NCBI GenBank assembly: GCA_947472795.1 | Contig: CANJBL010000003.1 | Location: 62,001 to 126,000, forward strand | Direction: 5' to 3' | Source: Fidelibacterota bacterium | GTDB taxonomy: Bacteria; Pseudomonadota; Alphaproteobacteria; Rhodospirillales; Rhodospirillaceae | DNA: 64,000 bases | Shown: piece after piece, positions 44,854 to 53,163 of the stretch | Layout of the letters: every line of letters begins with the position of its first letter | Numbering within the stretch: the first letter of the stretch is position 1 | Notes under the pieces: generated by a model | The model's input: the letters and a program-made list of their open reading frames with translations, nothing else | Databases searched by the model: none | Told to the model about the DNA's origin: nothing | Position numbers and translations under genes: made by a program

Positions 44854-45165
44854 ATGAGCGATCTCTTCGACGCACTGGCGAACCCAGCGCGCCGGCAAAT
44901 TCTTGTGCTCTTACGTGAGCGGGACTTTTCCGCCGGTGACATCGCCGATCGTCTGCCGATCGCGAAGTCGACACTTTCACAGCACTTCAATGTGCTCAAA
45001 GCCGCCGACCTCATCCGTTCCACGCGCAAAGGCACGACGATCATGTATAGCATCAATGCTTCTGTTCTCGAGGAAGGACTCATGGGCTTGATGCGGCTTC
45101 TCAAGATCGAAGGAAAGCCGAAGAAGGCCAAGCCCCGTCTCGGCCTGCGAGCTTTACAGAGGTAA
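44854..45165 (+). CDS. ArsR/SdpR-type transcriptional repressor
   Basis: 103 residues with GAGGAGG upstream. A winged-helix ArsR fold: DALANPARRQILVLLRERD, FSAGDIADRLPIAKSTLSQH (recognition helix), FNVLKAADLIRSTRKGTTIMYSI. No metal-binding cysteine motif (CVC) is present, so it is not a metal sensor of the ArsR/SmtB type; the SdpR branch fits. The next gene, two bases away, encodes an SdpI-like protein, as in the Bacillus sdpRI pair. The 23 C-terminal residues are basic. Confidence 0.88.
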   Translation: MSDLFDALANPARRQILVLLRERDFSAGDIADRLPIAKSTLSQHFNVLKAADLIRSTRKGTTIMYSINASVLEEGLMGLMRLLKIEGKPKKAKPRLGLRALQR

Positions 45166-45167
45166 TC

Positions 45168-45929
45168 ATGCCGCACGCTAACGAGCGCCGGATTTGTGGA
45201 TCGGCTTTTCAGTTTGGTTTGACGGCGTTGACGCTCTCGACAGTGCTCGGGGTGGTCGCCCTGGCGATGTCGTCGGGTCAGGTGATCGCCACGCCAGAAA
45301 TCTTCACCGGCAGAAGCGTGACGCGCTCGCCCACATTCTTGTTTCTCCTTTATCCGGCAGCGATGGCCTTTGTGCTGGCGATTTCTTACGTTGCGATGCG
45401 CACCAAGCCTTCCCTGCGGGATACATCCTTCAGGAATATTGTTCTCATTGGGACCGTGGTTGTTTTATTGATCTGCCACCTTGCTGTCGTCGGCTGGCAG
45501 TTGGGTGGATTTGCAAATCGCTTGCCGGCGGCGCAATTCATCGGCGCTTTGGCAGGGATTCTGCTGATGGCCGCGGGGAACTATTTGCCCAAGACCTTGC
45601 GCGAGGACTCTTTAGACTTGCCGCGCCCGTGGAGTTACTTTTTCAGCATCCCTTGGACGTTGCCTTTTGCCTATCTCTTCGGCGTGCGCACATGGTGGAC
45701 GCTCGAAAGTGATCACGTTTGGACGCGCACGCAGCGGCTTGCAAGCCGTCTGTGGATTTTGAGCGGGTTGGGACTGGCGACGACACCATGGTTCACCAGC
45801 AGGGCGCACTACAACGTGATTATCGTGACGGCCATGTGCATCATGATCGGCGTGCCCATCGTGTATTCCTTTTTGATCCGCCATCAGGCGAGAGAGACCC
45901 TGATCAGCGACACAGAGATCAAAACCTAG
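45168..45929 (+). CDS. SdpI-family integral membrane protein
   Basis: 253 residues and about six to seven hydrophobic segments. The SdpI signature is clear: AAGNYLPKTLRED, then FGVRTWWTLESDHVWTRTQRLASRLWILSG. In Bacillus SdpI is both immunity protein and signal receptor for the SdpC toxin and sequesters SdpR. Here the regulator-receptor pair is kept but no toxin gene is adjacent. An N-terminal DUF1648-type segment appears shortened or diverged. Confidence 0.82.
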   Translation: MPHANERRICGSAFQFGLTALTLSTVLGVVALAMSSGQVIATPEIFTGRSVTRSPTFLFLLYPAAMAFVLAISYVAMRTKPSLRDTSFRNIVLIGTVVVLLICHLAVVGWQLGGFANRLPAAQFIGALAGILLMAAGNYLPKTLREDSLDLPRPWSYFFSIPWTLPFAYLFGVRTWWTLESDHVWTRTQRLASRLWILSGLGLATTPWFTSRAHYNVIIVTAMCIMIGVPIVYSFLIRHQARETLISDTEIKT

Positions 45930-46062
45930 CCCGGACGTTATCCGACGGCCAGCGTGCTGAGTGGCCCCTCTCGCACGCAATTGATTTCCTTAATGGGCGT
46001 AAATGCTGTGCTATGAGCGCGGCGCACTTTCCATTTCCTGACTCTGGCCTAGCGCGGTTCAT

Positions 46063-47604
46063 TTGAAAGACGGCTTTCGCCAATCGATGGTTTGGTTCCA
46101 CAGCTGGGCAGGTTTGCTGTCCGGCTGGATCCTCTACGTCATCTGTGTGACGGGCTCCTTCGCTTATGTTCAAGACGAGGTCACGCGCTGGATGCGCCCT
46201 GAGTTGCCGCTGCCCTCCGCGACGCGGCCAGCGGGCGACCTTTTGACACTGGCAGAAGATCATCTCGCGAAGAACGGCGCGGACGCAGCGTTCTGGGCGA
46301 TCTTGTTTCCGGGACAGCGCGGTGCGGACGACCTCGCGGTGGGCTGGACACCGAGGCCTGGTATGCCGTTGGCGGGCGCTTTCCAGCGCGTTATCCTGGA
46401 CCAGCAGACCGGCGCGCCCGTCGAAAGACATTCACGCGCGACAGGCGGCGGCCAGACCATCACCGCGATGCACTATGCCTTGCACTATATGTCGCGCGAT
46501 GCAGGAACGCTGGTCGTCGGCGCGGCGGCGATGCTTATGTTCGTTGTTCTGCTCGCTGGCATCGCTGCACACAAAAAGATATTCCGCGAATTCTTCACCT
46601 TCCGCCCCGGGCGTGGGCAACAGAGTTGGCTTGACGGCCACACGACGCTGGCGGTCACGGTCACGCCGTTCCTGCTGCTGATGACGTGGTCGGGGCTGAT
46701 CTTCTCGACCTTCGTTTATATGCCCGCCGCGCAAGCCACGTTCTTTTCTGATGTTGAAGGCCTCGCCCGCTTCCAAGAGGAGGCCTTTCAATATGTACCG
46801 CCGCGCCCCGAAAACCGCTTCGCGCGCGCTGCCCCCGTGACGTCGCTGCACGCCGTGCTGTCGCGCGCGGAGCAGCGGTGGGGCGAGGGGAGCGTGTCGC
46901 GGCTGCGCGTGGAAAATCCCGGCCGCGCGGATGCCGTCGTCATGGTGTACGCGCTGCAGGCGGGTATCTCCGGGGAAACGCGGCTGCTGTTCAGCGGCGT
47001 AACGGGCGAGGCGCTGCCTGACCCCAACAGCCGCACCGGTCCGGGCACGTTCTATGCGGGCATGCTGGGCCTGCATAAGGGATATTTTGCGCGCGGCTAT
47101 CTGCGCGCATTGTTCGTACTGTGCGGTTTGGCCAGTGCGGGCCTGATCGCAACCGGGCTCGTGCGCTGGTCGATCAAGCGCCAGGGGCCGGCAAGCCAGC
47201 GGCACATGGGGCATACCGTCGTTGCCGCACTGAACAGCGGCACCATCATCGGGCTTCCGATCGGGCTCGCGGCTTACTTTTGGGCGAACCGCATCGTGCC
47301 GCCAGCGATGGAGGGCCGCGAGACTTGGGAGGCGAACGCGCTGTTCATCGCCTGGGGGGTTGCGTTTGTGTATGCCGCAGGACGCCATAGCGTGCGGGCC
47401 TGGGCCGAGATGTGTGTCGTGGCGGGCGCGGCGTGGGGACTTCTGCCCGTACTCAATGCGCTGACGACCGAGCGGCATCTCGGTGTCACAGTCCCGGCAG
47501 GCGATTGGGTGCTGGCAGGCTTCGATCTCTCGGCTTTGGCAGCAGGCATATTCTTTGTGGCTCTGGCGTGGAAGCTGGCCCGCAAACCCGCGGAGGCCGT
47601 GTGA
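46063..47604 (+). CDS. PepSY-associated transmembrane protein (iron/siderophore type)
   Basis: 513 residues with four or more membrane helices. The start GFRQSMVWFHSWAGLLSGWIL is the hallmark of PepSY-TM proteins linked to siderophore use; the periplasmic part contains the PepSY-like AMHYALHYMSRDAG and HTTLAVTVTPFLLLMTWSGL regions. A TTG at 46063 is used as start because family members have residues before the first ATG (46087). It overlaps the next gene by one base (TGATG). Relatives are thought to reduce ferric siderophores or act with TonB receptors; no receptor gene is nearby. Confidence 0.85.
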   Translation: MKDGFRQSMVWFHSWAGLLSGWILYVICVTGSFAYVQDEVTRWMRPELPLPSATRPAGDLLTLAEDHLAKNGADAAFWAILFPGQRGADDLAVGWTPRPGMPLAGAFQRVILDQQTGAPVERHSRATGGGQTITAMHYALHYMSRDAGTLVVGAAAMLMFVVLLAGIAAHKKIFREFFTFRPGRGQQSWLDGHTTLAVTVTPFLLLMTWSGLIFSTFVYMPAAQATFFSDVEGLARFQEEAFQYVPPRPENRFARAAPVTSLHAVLSRAEQRWGEGSVSRLRVENPGRADAVVMVYALQAGISGETRLLFSGVTGEALPDPNSRTGPGTFYAGMLGLHKGYFARGYLRALFVLCGLASAGLIATGLVRWSIKRQGPASQRHMGHTVVAALNSGTIIGLPIGLAAYFWANRIVPPAMEGRETWEANALFIAWGVAFVYAAGRHSVRAWAEMCVVAGAAWGLLPVLNALTTERHLGVTVPAGDWVLAGFDLSALAAGIFFVALAWKLARKPAEAV

Positions 47605-47900
47605 TGACCGACGCGCGGTATCGGCTGAGTGTTGTCTCGCGTGTCATCGCGGCCTTCGGCGGCGGCTACGCGCTGACATCGCTGCTGGTCATCGCCGGGA
47701 CAATTTTGTTTTCGCAGATGGGTGTTGGCGGGCCAGAGGCCGCGTTGGCAACGTCCTTGGTGAGCTTTCCGGTCTATGCCGCCGTCATCCTGGCGGTATT
47801 TCAAGCGCGAAGCACATTCCGGGCATGGATCGGCCTCGTTATCGCCGCTCTTCCGCCGGCGCTCATTTGTGCACTCGTCCAGATGGGAGGCGCAGGATGA
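47604..47900 (+). CDS. DUF3649 family membrane protein
   Basis: 98 residues with ATG 47604 in the upstream stop codon (TGATG). Three hydrophobic segments; the start MTDARYRLSVVSRVIAAFGG matches DUF3649 proteins annotated with iron uptake. Frame overlaps the next gene by four bases (ATGA). Confidence 0.8.
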   Translation: MTDARYRLSVVSRVIAAFGGGYALTSLLVIAGTILFSQMGVGGPEAALATSLVSFPVYAAVILAVFQARSTFRAWIGLVIAALPPALICALVQMGGAG

Positions 47901-48184
47901 GCCTTTTTGCCTGGGTCTTGAGTGTTGCCGGAATGGCGTGCCTCGCGCTGTCGATGCCGCGGCATTACAGCGAGGTGTTTTCCAGCACCATCAAGCCGTC
48001 CATCATGATGTCCCTCCGCGCATTAGGGTGGGCACTGCTTGCCGGCGCGCTGGCGCCGTGCGTCGCGGTATGGGGACTGTCTATCGGGATCGTGGTCTGG
48101 GTCAGCCTTCAGGTGCCCGCGGTGCTGGTGGCCGTGCTGCTGCTTGCCACTCAGCCGTGGCAACGCCGGCACAAAAAGTCGTAA
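47897..48184 (+). CDS. DUF3325 family membrane protein
   Basis: 95 residues from ATG 47897 with GGAGG-like sequence upstream (GGAGGCGCAGG). Three hydrophobic segments, starting MSLFAWVLSVAGMACLALSM and containing RHYSEVFSS, as in DUF3325. Third gene of the PepSY-DUF3649-DUF3325 operon usually found behind a TonB-dependent siderophore receptor. Confidence 0.8.
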   Translation: MSLFAWVLSVAGMACLALSMPRHYSEVFSSTIKPSIMMSLRALGWALLAGALAPCVAVWGLSIGIVVWVSLQVPAVLVAVLLLATQPWQRRHKKS

Positions 48185-48275
48185 GCTTGTCGTCGACACA
48201 AAATTGACCAAGAGCATGGCTAAGAGAGGGCGCACATGACGTTGGGCGCGCAGCGATAAGTAGGATCTTGTGAAC

Positions 48276-48761
48276 ATGAAATACGGCGTCTGTGTTGTTG
48301 CTGTTGTCCTTGGCCTGCAAACCGCCTCGGCCTTTGCCGCCTGCGACACAAGCAAGCCCAACCAGAAACCCACCAGCGGCTATGTGCTGAAGGGTGCGAC
48401 GGCTTTTGATAAAGCAACCAATCTCACATGGCAGCGGTGCAGCGTCGGGCAGACGTGGGACGGCAAAGGATGCGCCGGCGCCGTCAAAGGCGTGCCGTGG
48501 CTCGATGGTCAGGCTCTGGCCGAAAATGGATGGCGCATACCAACCATTGATGAGTTGAAGACGCTGGTGTCGCCCACCTGTGCGAAGCCGGCCATCAACG
48601 AGGACGTATTCCCGGGCATAGACAAGGACAGCTACTACTATTGGAGCATGACCGAGCCGCGCGAAAACTCAGTCAGCTATCTCGACTTCGCGACCGGCAG
48701 CGTGAGCGCCGACGCGCCAGCAGAACCTTATTCCGTACGCTTCGTGCGGACCGGCCCTTAG
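48276..48761 (+). CDS. Secreted DUF1566 (Lcl-type) protein
   Basis: 161 residues from ATG 48276 (a GTG two codons earlier is possible) with a signal peptide ending ASAFAAC. The DUF1566 fold is visible: FDKATNLTWQRCSVGQTWDG, GWRIPTIDELKTLV, YYWSMTEPRENSVSYLDFATG and the closing SVRFVRTGP. Four or more cysteines suggest disulfides. The stop overlaps the GTG start of the acetyltransferase. Relatives bind ligands on surfaces; target unknown. Confidence 0.85.
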   Translation: MKYGVCVVAVVLGLQTASAFAACDTSKPNQKPTSGYVLKGATAFDKATNLTWQRCSVGQTWDGKGCAGAVKGVPWLDGQALAENGWRIPTIDELKTLVSPTCAKPAINEDVFPGIDKDSYYYWSMTEPRENSVSYLDFATGSVSADAPAEPYSVRFVRTGP

Positions 48762-49318
48762 TGTCAAATCCCATAATCACACCGCCCGATTTCCAGCCGA
48801 CGCTTGTCGGTGACACGCTTCTGCTGCGTCCTGTGCGTGAGGATGACTGGGCAAGCTTGTTTGCGGCGGCCTCCGATCCCTTGATTTGGGAGCAGCATCC
48901 GGCGAAAGACCGCTATCAGGAGCCGGTATTCCGCAAGTTCTTCGATGCGGCCTTCTCGTCGCGCATGGCGCTGAGCATTGTCGACCGCGCCACCGGGCAC
49001 ATTATCGGCTCCAGCCGCTATCACGGCCATGACGCGGAGCGCAGCGAAGTGGAGATCGGCTGGACGTTCATGGCCCGGAGCCATTGGGGCGGGGCCACGA
49101 ACCGCGAGTTGAAGCGCCTCATGCTCGATCACGCCTTCACGATTGTCGACACGGTTATCTTCTGGGTGGGCGAGACGAACACGCGTTCGCGCCGCGCCAT
49201 GGAGAAGATCGGTGGGAACCAGCGGAGCGGGGTGCATTTCCGCGCCCTGGCGGGCCCCGATATCCCGCACGTGATCTTCGAAATGCGCAAAAAGGATCTG
49301 GAAACGGCTCTCAAGTGA
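48761..49318 (+). CDS. GNAT acetyltransferase (RimJ/RimL type)
   Basis: 185 residues starting at GTG 48761, overlapping the preceding TAG by one base. The pattern DTLLLRPVREDDWASLFAAASDP, VDRATGHIIGSSRYHG, EVEIGWTFMARSHWGG and VIFWVGETNTRSRRAMEKIGG is that of the ribosomal-protein/small-molecule N-acetyltransferase group. The acetyl-CoA loop is slightly divergent (GGATNRELK). Substrate unknown. Confidence 0.87.
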   Translation: MSNPIITPPDFQPTLVGDTLLLRPVREDDWASLFAAASDPLIWEQHPAKDRYQEPVFRKFFDAAFSSRMALSIVDRATGHIIGSSRYHGHDAERSEVEIGWTFMARSHWGGATNRELKRLMLDHAFTIVDTVIFWVGETNTRSRRAMEKIGGNQRSGVHFRALAGPDIPHVIFEMRKKDLETALK

Positions 49319-49353
49319 GCTAAGCTTCTCGCCTCTTTGCCTAGGAGATGCAC

Positions 49354-50619
49354 ATGACGCCTTCACCGCACTCTTCACGCCCCGCACAGTTCCGGAAAAA
49401 ATCCTTCGCCGTGTTTGCCGGTGTCGTCGCCGCGGGCCTGATGCTGGGGTCGTGCGACAAGAAAGAAGAACAAAGTGCTGGCTACCCGCACGCCAAGGAA
49501 AAGATCGGCGCCGTGCGCGAGGTCTATGACGGCACGCTGACACCTGATCTCGCGGTTGCCACTTTCCGCAATATCGACCGCCTGTTCCCCACGCGCAACG
49601 TGGCCACTGGCGGAACGCCCTATCCGCTGCCGGCGGCGGAGAAGCAACTGACGCAGGTGAAGTTTACCTCGAAGGAAAAAGCATACGATCTGTTCGACTT
49701 CTTGGCGTTGGATCGTGTTTCGGGCCTCTTGATCCTGAAGGATGGCAAGATCGCCTACGAGACCTATCAATACGGCAACACGCCCAAGACGCACTGGATG
49801 TCCATGTCGGTGGCGAAGTCCATCACCTCGACGTTGTTCGGCGCGGCGATCAAGGATGGGCTCATCAGCCTGACAGATCCCGTGACGAAATATGTGCCGA
49901 AGCTTGCGGGCAGCGCCTATGAGGGCGTGACGGTACGCGATCTTCTGATGATGTCCTCGGGCGTGAAGTGGAATGAGACGTATACCGATCCGGCCTCGGA
50001 CCGGCGCCATCTCTTGGAAGCGCAGATCAGCCAGAAGCCGGGCTCGGCGATGGAGGTGATGGCTGGGCTCGAGCGCCTTGCCCCCGTCGGCACGCACAAC
50101 ACCTACAGCACTGGCGAGACGCAGGTTGCGGGTGAAGTGCTGCGCGGTGCTATCAAGAAGCCGCTCGCCGACTATCTCTCCGAGAAGATTTGGTCCAAGT
50201 ACGCCATGGAAACGCCGGCCAATTGGTGGCTCGACTCTCCGGACGGTGTGGAGATCGGCGGGAGCGGCTTTTCCGCCACCTTGCGCGACTATGGCCGTTT
50301 CGGTTTGCTCGTCATGAACAACGGCGTGATCAATGGCCAATCCATCCTGCCCGACGGCTGGGTGCCGGAAGCCGGATCAGCCAAGGTGCTCGCCAACGGC
50401 GATCCTTTAAATTACGGCTATTTTTGGTGGATTCCCGCATCGGGCCCGTCGCGCGAGGACGGCGCTTTCGAAGGCCGCGGTATCCAAGGTCAGGGCCTTT
50501 ACGTGAACCAGAAGGAAAAAGTCGTCATCGTGGTGTGGGGCGCCCAATCCAAGCCGGGCGGCATGTCTCCGATCCCGGTGATGGACTTCTACGACGGCGT
50601 GGTTGCGGCGCTGAAATAG
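49354..50619 (+). CDS. Beta-lactamase-like serine hydrolase, probable lipoprotein
   Basis: 421 residues from ATG 49354 (AGGAG six bases upstream). The N-terminus ends in LMLGSC, a possible lipobox followed by charged residues (DKKEEQ). Class C-type active site: S152-V-A-K155 in MSMSVAKSITS and Tyr251-Ser in NTYSTGET; the third motif near GAFEGRGIQGQGLYV replaces the KTG of true beta-lactamases. This suggests an esterase or peptidase acting on the cell envelope. A bidirectional terminator follows. Confidence 0.88.
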   Translation: MTPSPHSSRPAQFRKKSFAVFAGVVAAGLMLGSCDKKEEQSAGYPHAKEKIGAVREVYDGTLTPDLAVATFRNIDRLFPTRNVATGGTPYPLPAAEKQLTQVKFTSKEKAYDLFDFLALDRVSGLLILKDGKIAYETYQYGNTPKTHWMSMSVAKSITSTLFGAAIKDGLISLTDPVTKYVPKLAGSAYEGVTVRDLLMMSSGVKWNETYTDPASDRRHLLEAQISQKPGSAMEVMAGLERLAPVGTHNTYSTGETQVAGEVLRGAIKKPLADYLSEKIWSKYAMETPANWWLDSPDGVEIGGSGFSATLRDYGRFGLLVMNNGVINGQSILPDGWVPEAGSAKVLANGDPLNYGYFWWIPASGPSREDGAFEGRGIQGQGLYVNQKEKVVIVVWGAQSKPGGMSPIPVMDFYDGVVAALK

Positions 50620-50643
50620 CGCGACGCTCTTCGCGAAAAAGAA

Positions 50644-50671
50644 AACGGCCTCGTCTTTGGACGAGGCCGTT
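50644..50671. terminator. Bidirectional terminator
   Basis: A perfect 12-bp stem (AACGGCCTCGTC and GACGAGGCCGTT) with loop TTTG. An A-rich run precedes it and T-rich sequence follows, so it can serve the hydrolase gene on the plus strand and the methyltransferase gene on the minus strand. Confidence 0.85.
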
Positions 50672-50685
50672 GTTCTTTCTGGACG

Positions 50686-51495
50686 TCACTTCTCGATGTA
50701 GAAGCAGCCGGGCCTATGGCAAGCCACGCGCCGGCCAACTTTCTCCGCCCAGGCGGCAATGCGCTTGTCGAGTGACCAGTGATAACGCGGCGTGATGCCG
50801 TCAAACCACTGGAACTTCTGCCATTCGCGCGAGTGCCTGAAGCCCAAACCAACCTGGCCTGCCAGTCTTTCGGCATAGGAGCTGTCTACCTCGCGCCAGG
50901 AATCCAACTGATCGGAGAGTTCGTCGAGCAAGGCATGCGAGCGATCTGCGGGAAGGCCGCGCACGAAGGCATTCAGGTTGGCGCGAAAATCGAAGTGCGC
51001 CGTATATACAAAGATCAGGATCACGCCGCCGGGTTTAGTGACGCGCAGCAACTCCGCGAGCCCTGCGTCGGGATCGTTCATGTGGTGAACAACGCCCCAG
51101 CAGACCGTGATATCGGCGACGGCATCATCCAAGGGAAGATCCGTGCCCGAAGCCCGCACCAAAGTGAACTCCGGTGGTTTTTTTATGTAGCGCGGAAAAG
51201 CATAGATGGCCTCGGACAGGTCGACGCCGCAATAGGACGCACAAAAGGGTGCGATAAGGCGACCGATGCGGCCGTTACCGCAGCCGATATCCACCACCTT
51301 CTTTCCCGTGAAGAAATGTGGCGACAGCAGGAAGCGTCCAAAGATATGTCCGTGAGACATGACTTCCTTGCCGGCGAAGCCGTCGATGGCTGTCCACTCA
51401 AAGCCAAAAGAATCCACGTAAGCCGCATCACCCAGCTGCGAGTCCACAAGGATTTCGGGGTTGCGGGTGCTCGGTGTGACGGGCCGCCTAAACAT
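50686..51495 (-). CDS. SAM-dependent class I methyltransferase
   Basis: 269 residues from ATG 51495, chosen because CGGAGG lies at the right distance and it overlaps the upstream stop by 8 bases. Motif I is KKVVDIGCGNGRIGRLIA, followed by CGVDLSEAIYAF, ASGTDLPLDDAVADITVCWGVVHHM and LRVTKPGGVILIFVY. Such free-standing enzymes methylate sugars or other small molecules in glycan clusters. It is the last gene of a four-gene minus-strand group headed by a glycosyltransferase. Confidence 0.9.
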   Translation of the reverse strand: MFRRPVTPSTRNPEILVDSQLGDAAYVDSFGFEWTAIDGFAGKEVMSHGHIFGRFLLSPHFFTGKKVVDIGCGNGRIGRLIAPFCASYCGVDLSEAIYAFPRYIKKPPEFTLVRASGTDLPLDDAVADITVCWGVVHHMNDPDAGLAELLRVTKPGGVILIFVYTAHFDFRANLNAFVRGLPADRSHALLDELSDQLDSWREVDSSYAERLAGQVGLGFRHSREWQKFQWFDGITPRYHWSLDKRIAAWAEKVGRRVACHRPGCFYIEK

Positions 51496-52270
51496 TGCGG
51501 GCCTCCGGGCGTGCAACCAGTTTAAGGCGGTGACCGACTTGTGTGACGTCGACATTTATCAATTTGTCACCGCTTTTGAGGAGATCGCAGCCCGCGGCAT
51601 AGCATGCCGGGAACATACGCTCATCGATTTCGATACCGAACTCGGTGAGGTTGAAAGTCGATTCCGCATCGCCCGCGACGAGGCGCACGCGCGCCAACGC
51701 CGTCATGCCCGTCACCTCTATGCGTGTGCCGTCCGGTGTGGACACAATGCAGGCGTCGGGCTGTGTGAGTATGGAGGCTTCAATCCCATCGCGTACGAGC
51801 GCGAAGCGGAAGATCTCCGCGACATAGGCTGCCATGCGCCCCACAATGCTAAATGAAAGGGGCTCCGCCATAAAGCGGAACCACGGTGAGTAGGTCAGCG
51901 TGAAAGCGCGGGTGGAAGCGGGCAAGGATAAAACACCAAGATCCATCAGCAGTAGTTGCGTATTTTCTTGCGCGGGCTGTAATTGCTGGACGACCGCCAC
52001 TTCCTTAAGCTTTGTACAAATCTCGCCCCCGTTTGTCTGCAAGATGGCGTCGGCCGTGGGAAACCAAGAGGGAACGGTTGCTTGGCCGACCGTCTTCCCA
52101 TTGCTTTCGCCAATGACACCGGCTATCTGCACCGGGCGCATCAGAAGTTCGATCACGGCCAGATTGCGCGTTGCGCTTGATGTGATCAGCGAGCCCAACG
52201 CCAACAGCGCCCAGGACTCCCCCGCTTTAAAAATTTCCAAGCCTTTATTCTGAGATTCGGTGTTGGTCAT
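51488..52270 (-). CDS. Hypothetical protein in glycan/methyltransferase cluster
   Basis: 260 residues from ATG 52270 (GGAG upstream). No signal peptide; one weakly hydrophobic stretch near residues 20-40 (ALLALGSLITSSATRNLAV). The rest alternates beta-like segments (RAFTLTYSPWFRFM, RIEVTGMTALARVRLVAGD). I do not recognise a family. Its place between two methyltransferase-like genes suggests a part in the same modification. Confidence 0.65.
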   Translation of the reverse strand: MTNTESQNKGLEIFKAGESWALLALGSLITSSATRNLAVIELLMRPVQIAGVIGESNGKTVGQATVPSWFPTADAILQTNGGEICTKLKEVAVVQQLQPAQENTQLLLMDLGVLSLPASTRAFTLTYSPWFRFMAEPLSFSIVGRMAAYVAEIFRFALVRDGIEASILTQPDACIVSTPDGTRIEVTGMTALARVRLVAGDAESTFNLTEFGIEIDERMFPACYAAGCDLLKSGDKLINVDVTQVGHRLKLVARPEARNV

Positions 52271-52348
52271 GCCCGCGCTCCGGAGGGGCGGCGAGCGTAA
52301 GCGCCCCCAGGGGCGCAAAACAAAGAGATCAGAGGCATGTGAGGACTA

Positions 52349-53080
52349 TCAGGCTTTGAGTGTCGGGTTGGCCTTGTACTTCGTCTGCATCGGCCATTTC
52401 ACGGGATTGGCATTCAACTTGCGGGCAACGACGGCAATGTTGGCGCGCTGGCAGGCATAAGTGAAGCGGGATGTCGCCGGCGCAGTGACGAACTTTTTTC
52501 CTTCCGGCGTCTCAATCACCAGATTCATGCTGGCGACAATGATGTGGCCGTTGTCGATATAAAAGTCGTTATAGAAGGTCGGGTTCAGATTGAAGAACCC
52601 ATGATTGGGCATGAAGAACGGATTGTCGTGGTGGATGAACCCGCCGACCTTCGCCATCTGCAGCACGTTCATCATGCCCTGGCCGATATTGAAGCAGTGC
52701 TCGAGGGTGCCAGCATCCAGCACGATATCGAACTTGTTGTGAAATTCGGGCGCGACCGGCTGGTTAAGATCGACAATCAGTTCGCCGCCCCGCGATGAGA
52801 CGATATCGACGATGGTGACGCGCACATCCAGCAATGAAAAAAAGTGGAAAGTCTCGGGAATTTTACCGAAGCTTGAATCCATGCTGTGCCACTTCAGCAC
52901 CTGTTCAGAGTCATCGCGGTAGGTGACGGCATCGGCGATGGTGTCGCCGAAAATGGTACGGATATCCTTGGCCGGCACGATGATGTCGGGATAGCCGAGG
53001 CAAAGCATTTCCACCGGACGCGCCGCGACGTGCGGCAGCATTTGTTTCACAAGCTCGAGATTGTGCGGAAGGATCGCCAT
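52349..53080 (-). CDS. Putative methyltransferase-like protein
   Basis: 243 residues. FDIVLDAGTLEHCFNIGQGMMNVLQMAKVGGFIHHDNP resembles the post-I to motif V part of class I methyltransferases (in the genome it is one continuous stretch; key residues are Asp-Ala-Gly-x-x-Glu-His). The canonical glycine-rich motif I is not obvious; LGYPDIIVPAKDI near the start is more like a sugar or lipid binder. It may be a methyltransferase with a diverged cofactor loop. Second gene of the cluster. Confidence 0.65.
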   Translation of the reverse strand: MAILPHNLELVKQMLPHVAARPVEMLCLGYPDIIVPAKDIRTIFGDTIADAVTYRDDSEQVLKWHSMDSSFGKIPETFHFFSLLDVRVTIVDIVSSRGGELIVDLNQPVAPEFHNKFDIVLDAGTLEHCFNIGQGMMNVLQMAKVGGFIHHDNPFFMPNHGFFNLNPTFYNDFYIDNGHIIVASMNLVIETPEGKKFVTAPATSRFTYACQRANIAVVARKLNANPVKWPMQTKYKANPTLKA

Positions 53081-53163
53081 TTTCTTTCCAAGCGTGGCTG
53101 TGCCAAGTCGATGCAGAAAGTCCGGCGCATAATCCTCTGAAAATGCGCCAGACGCCAGCGCCG

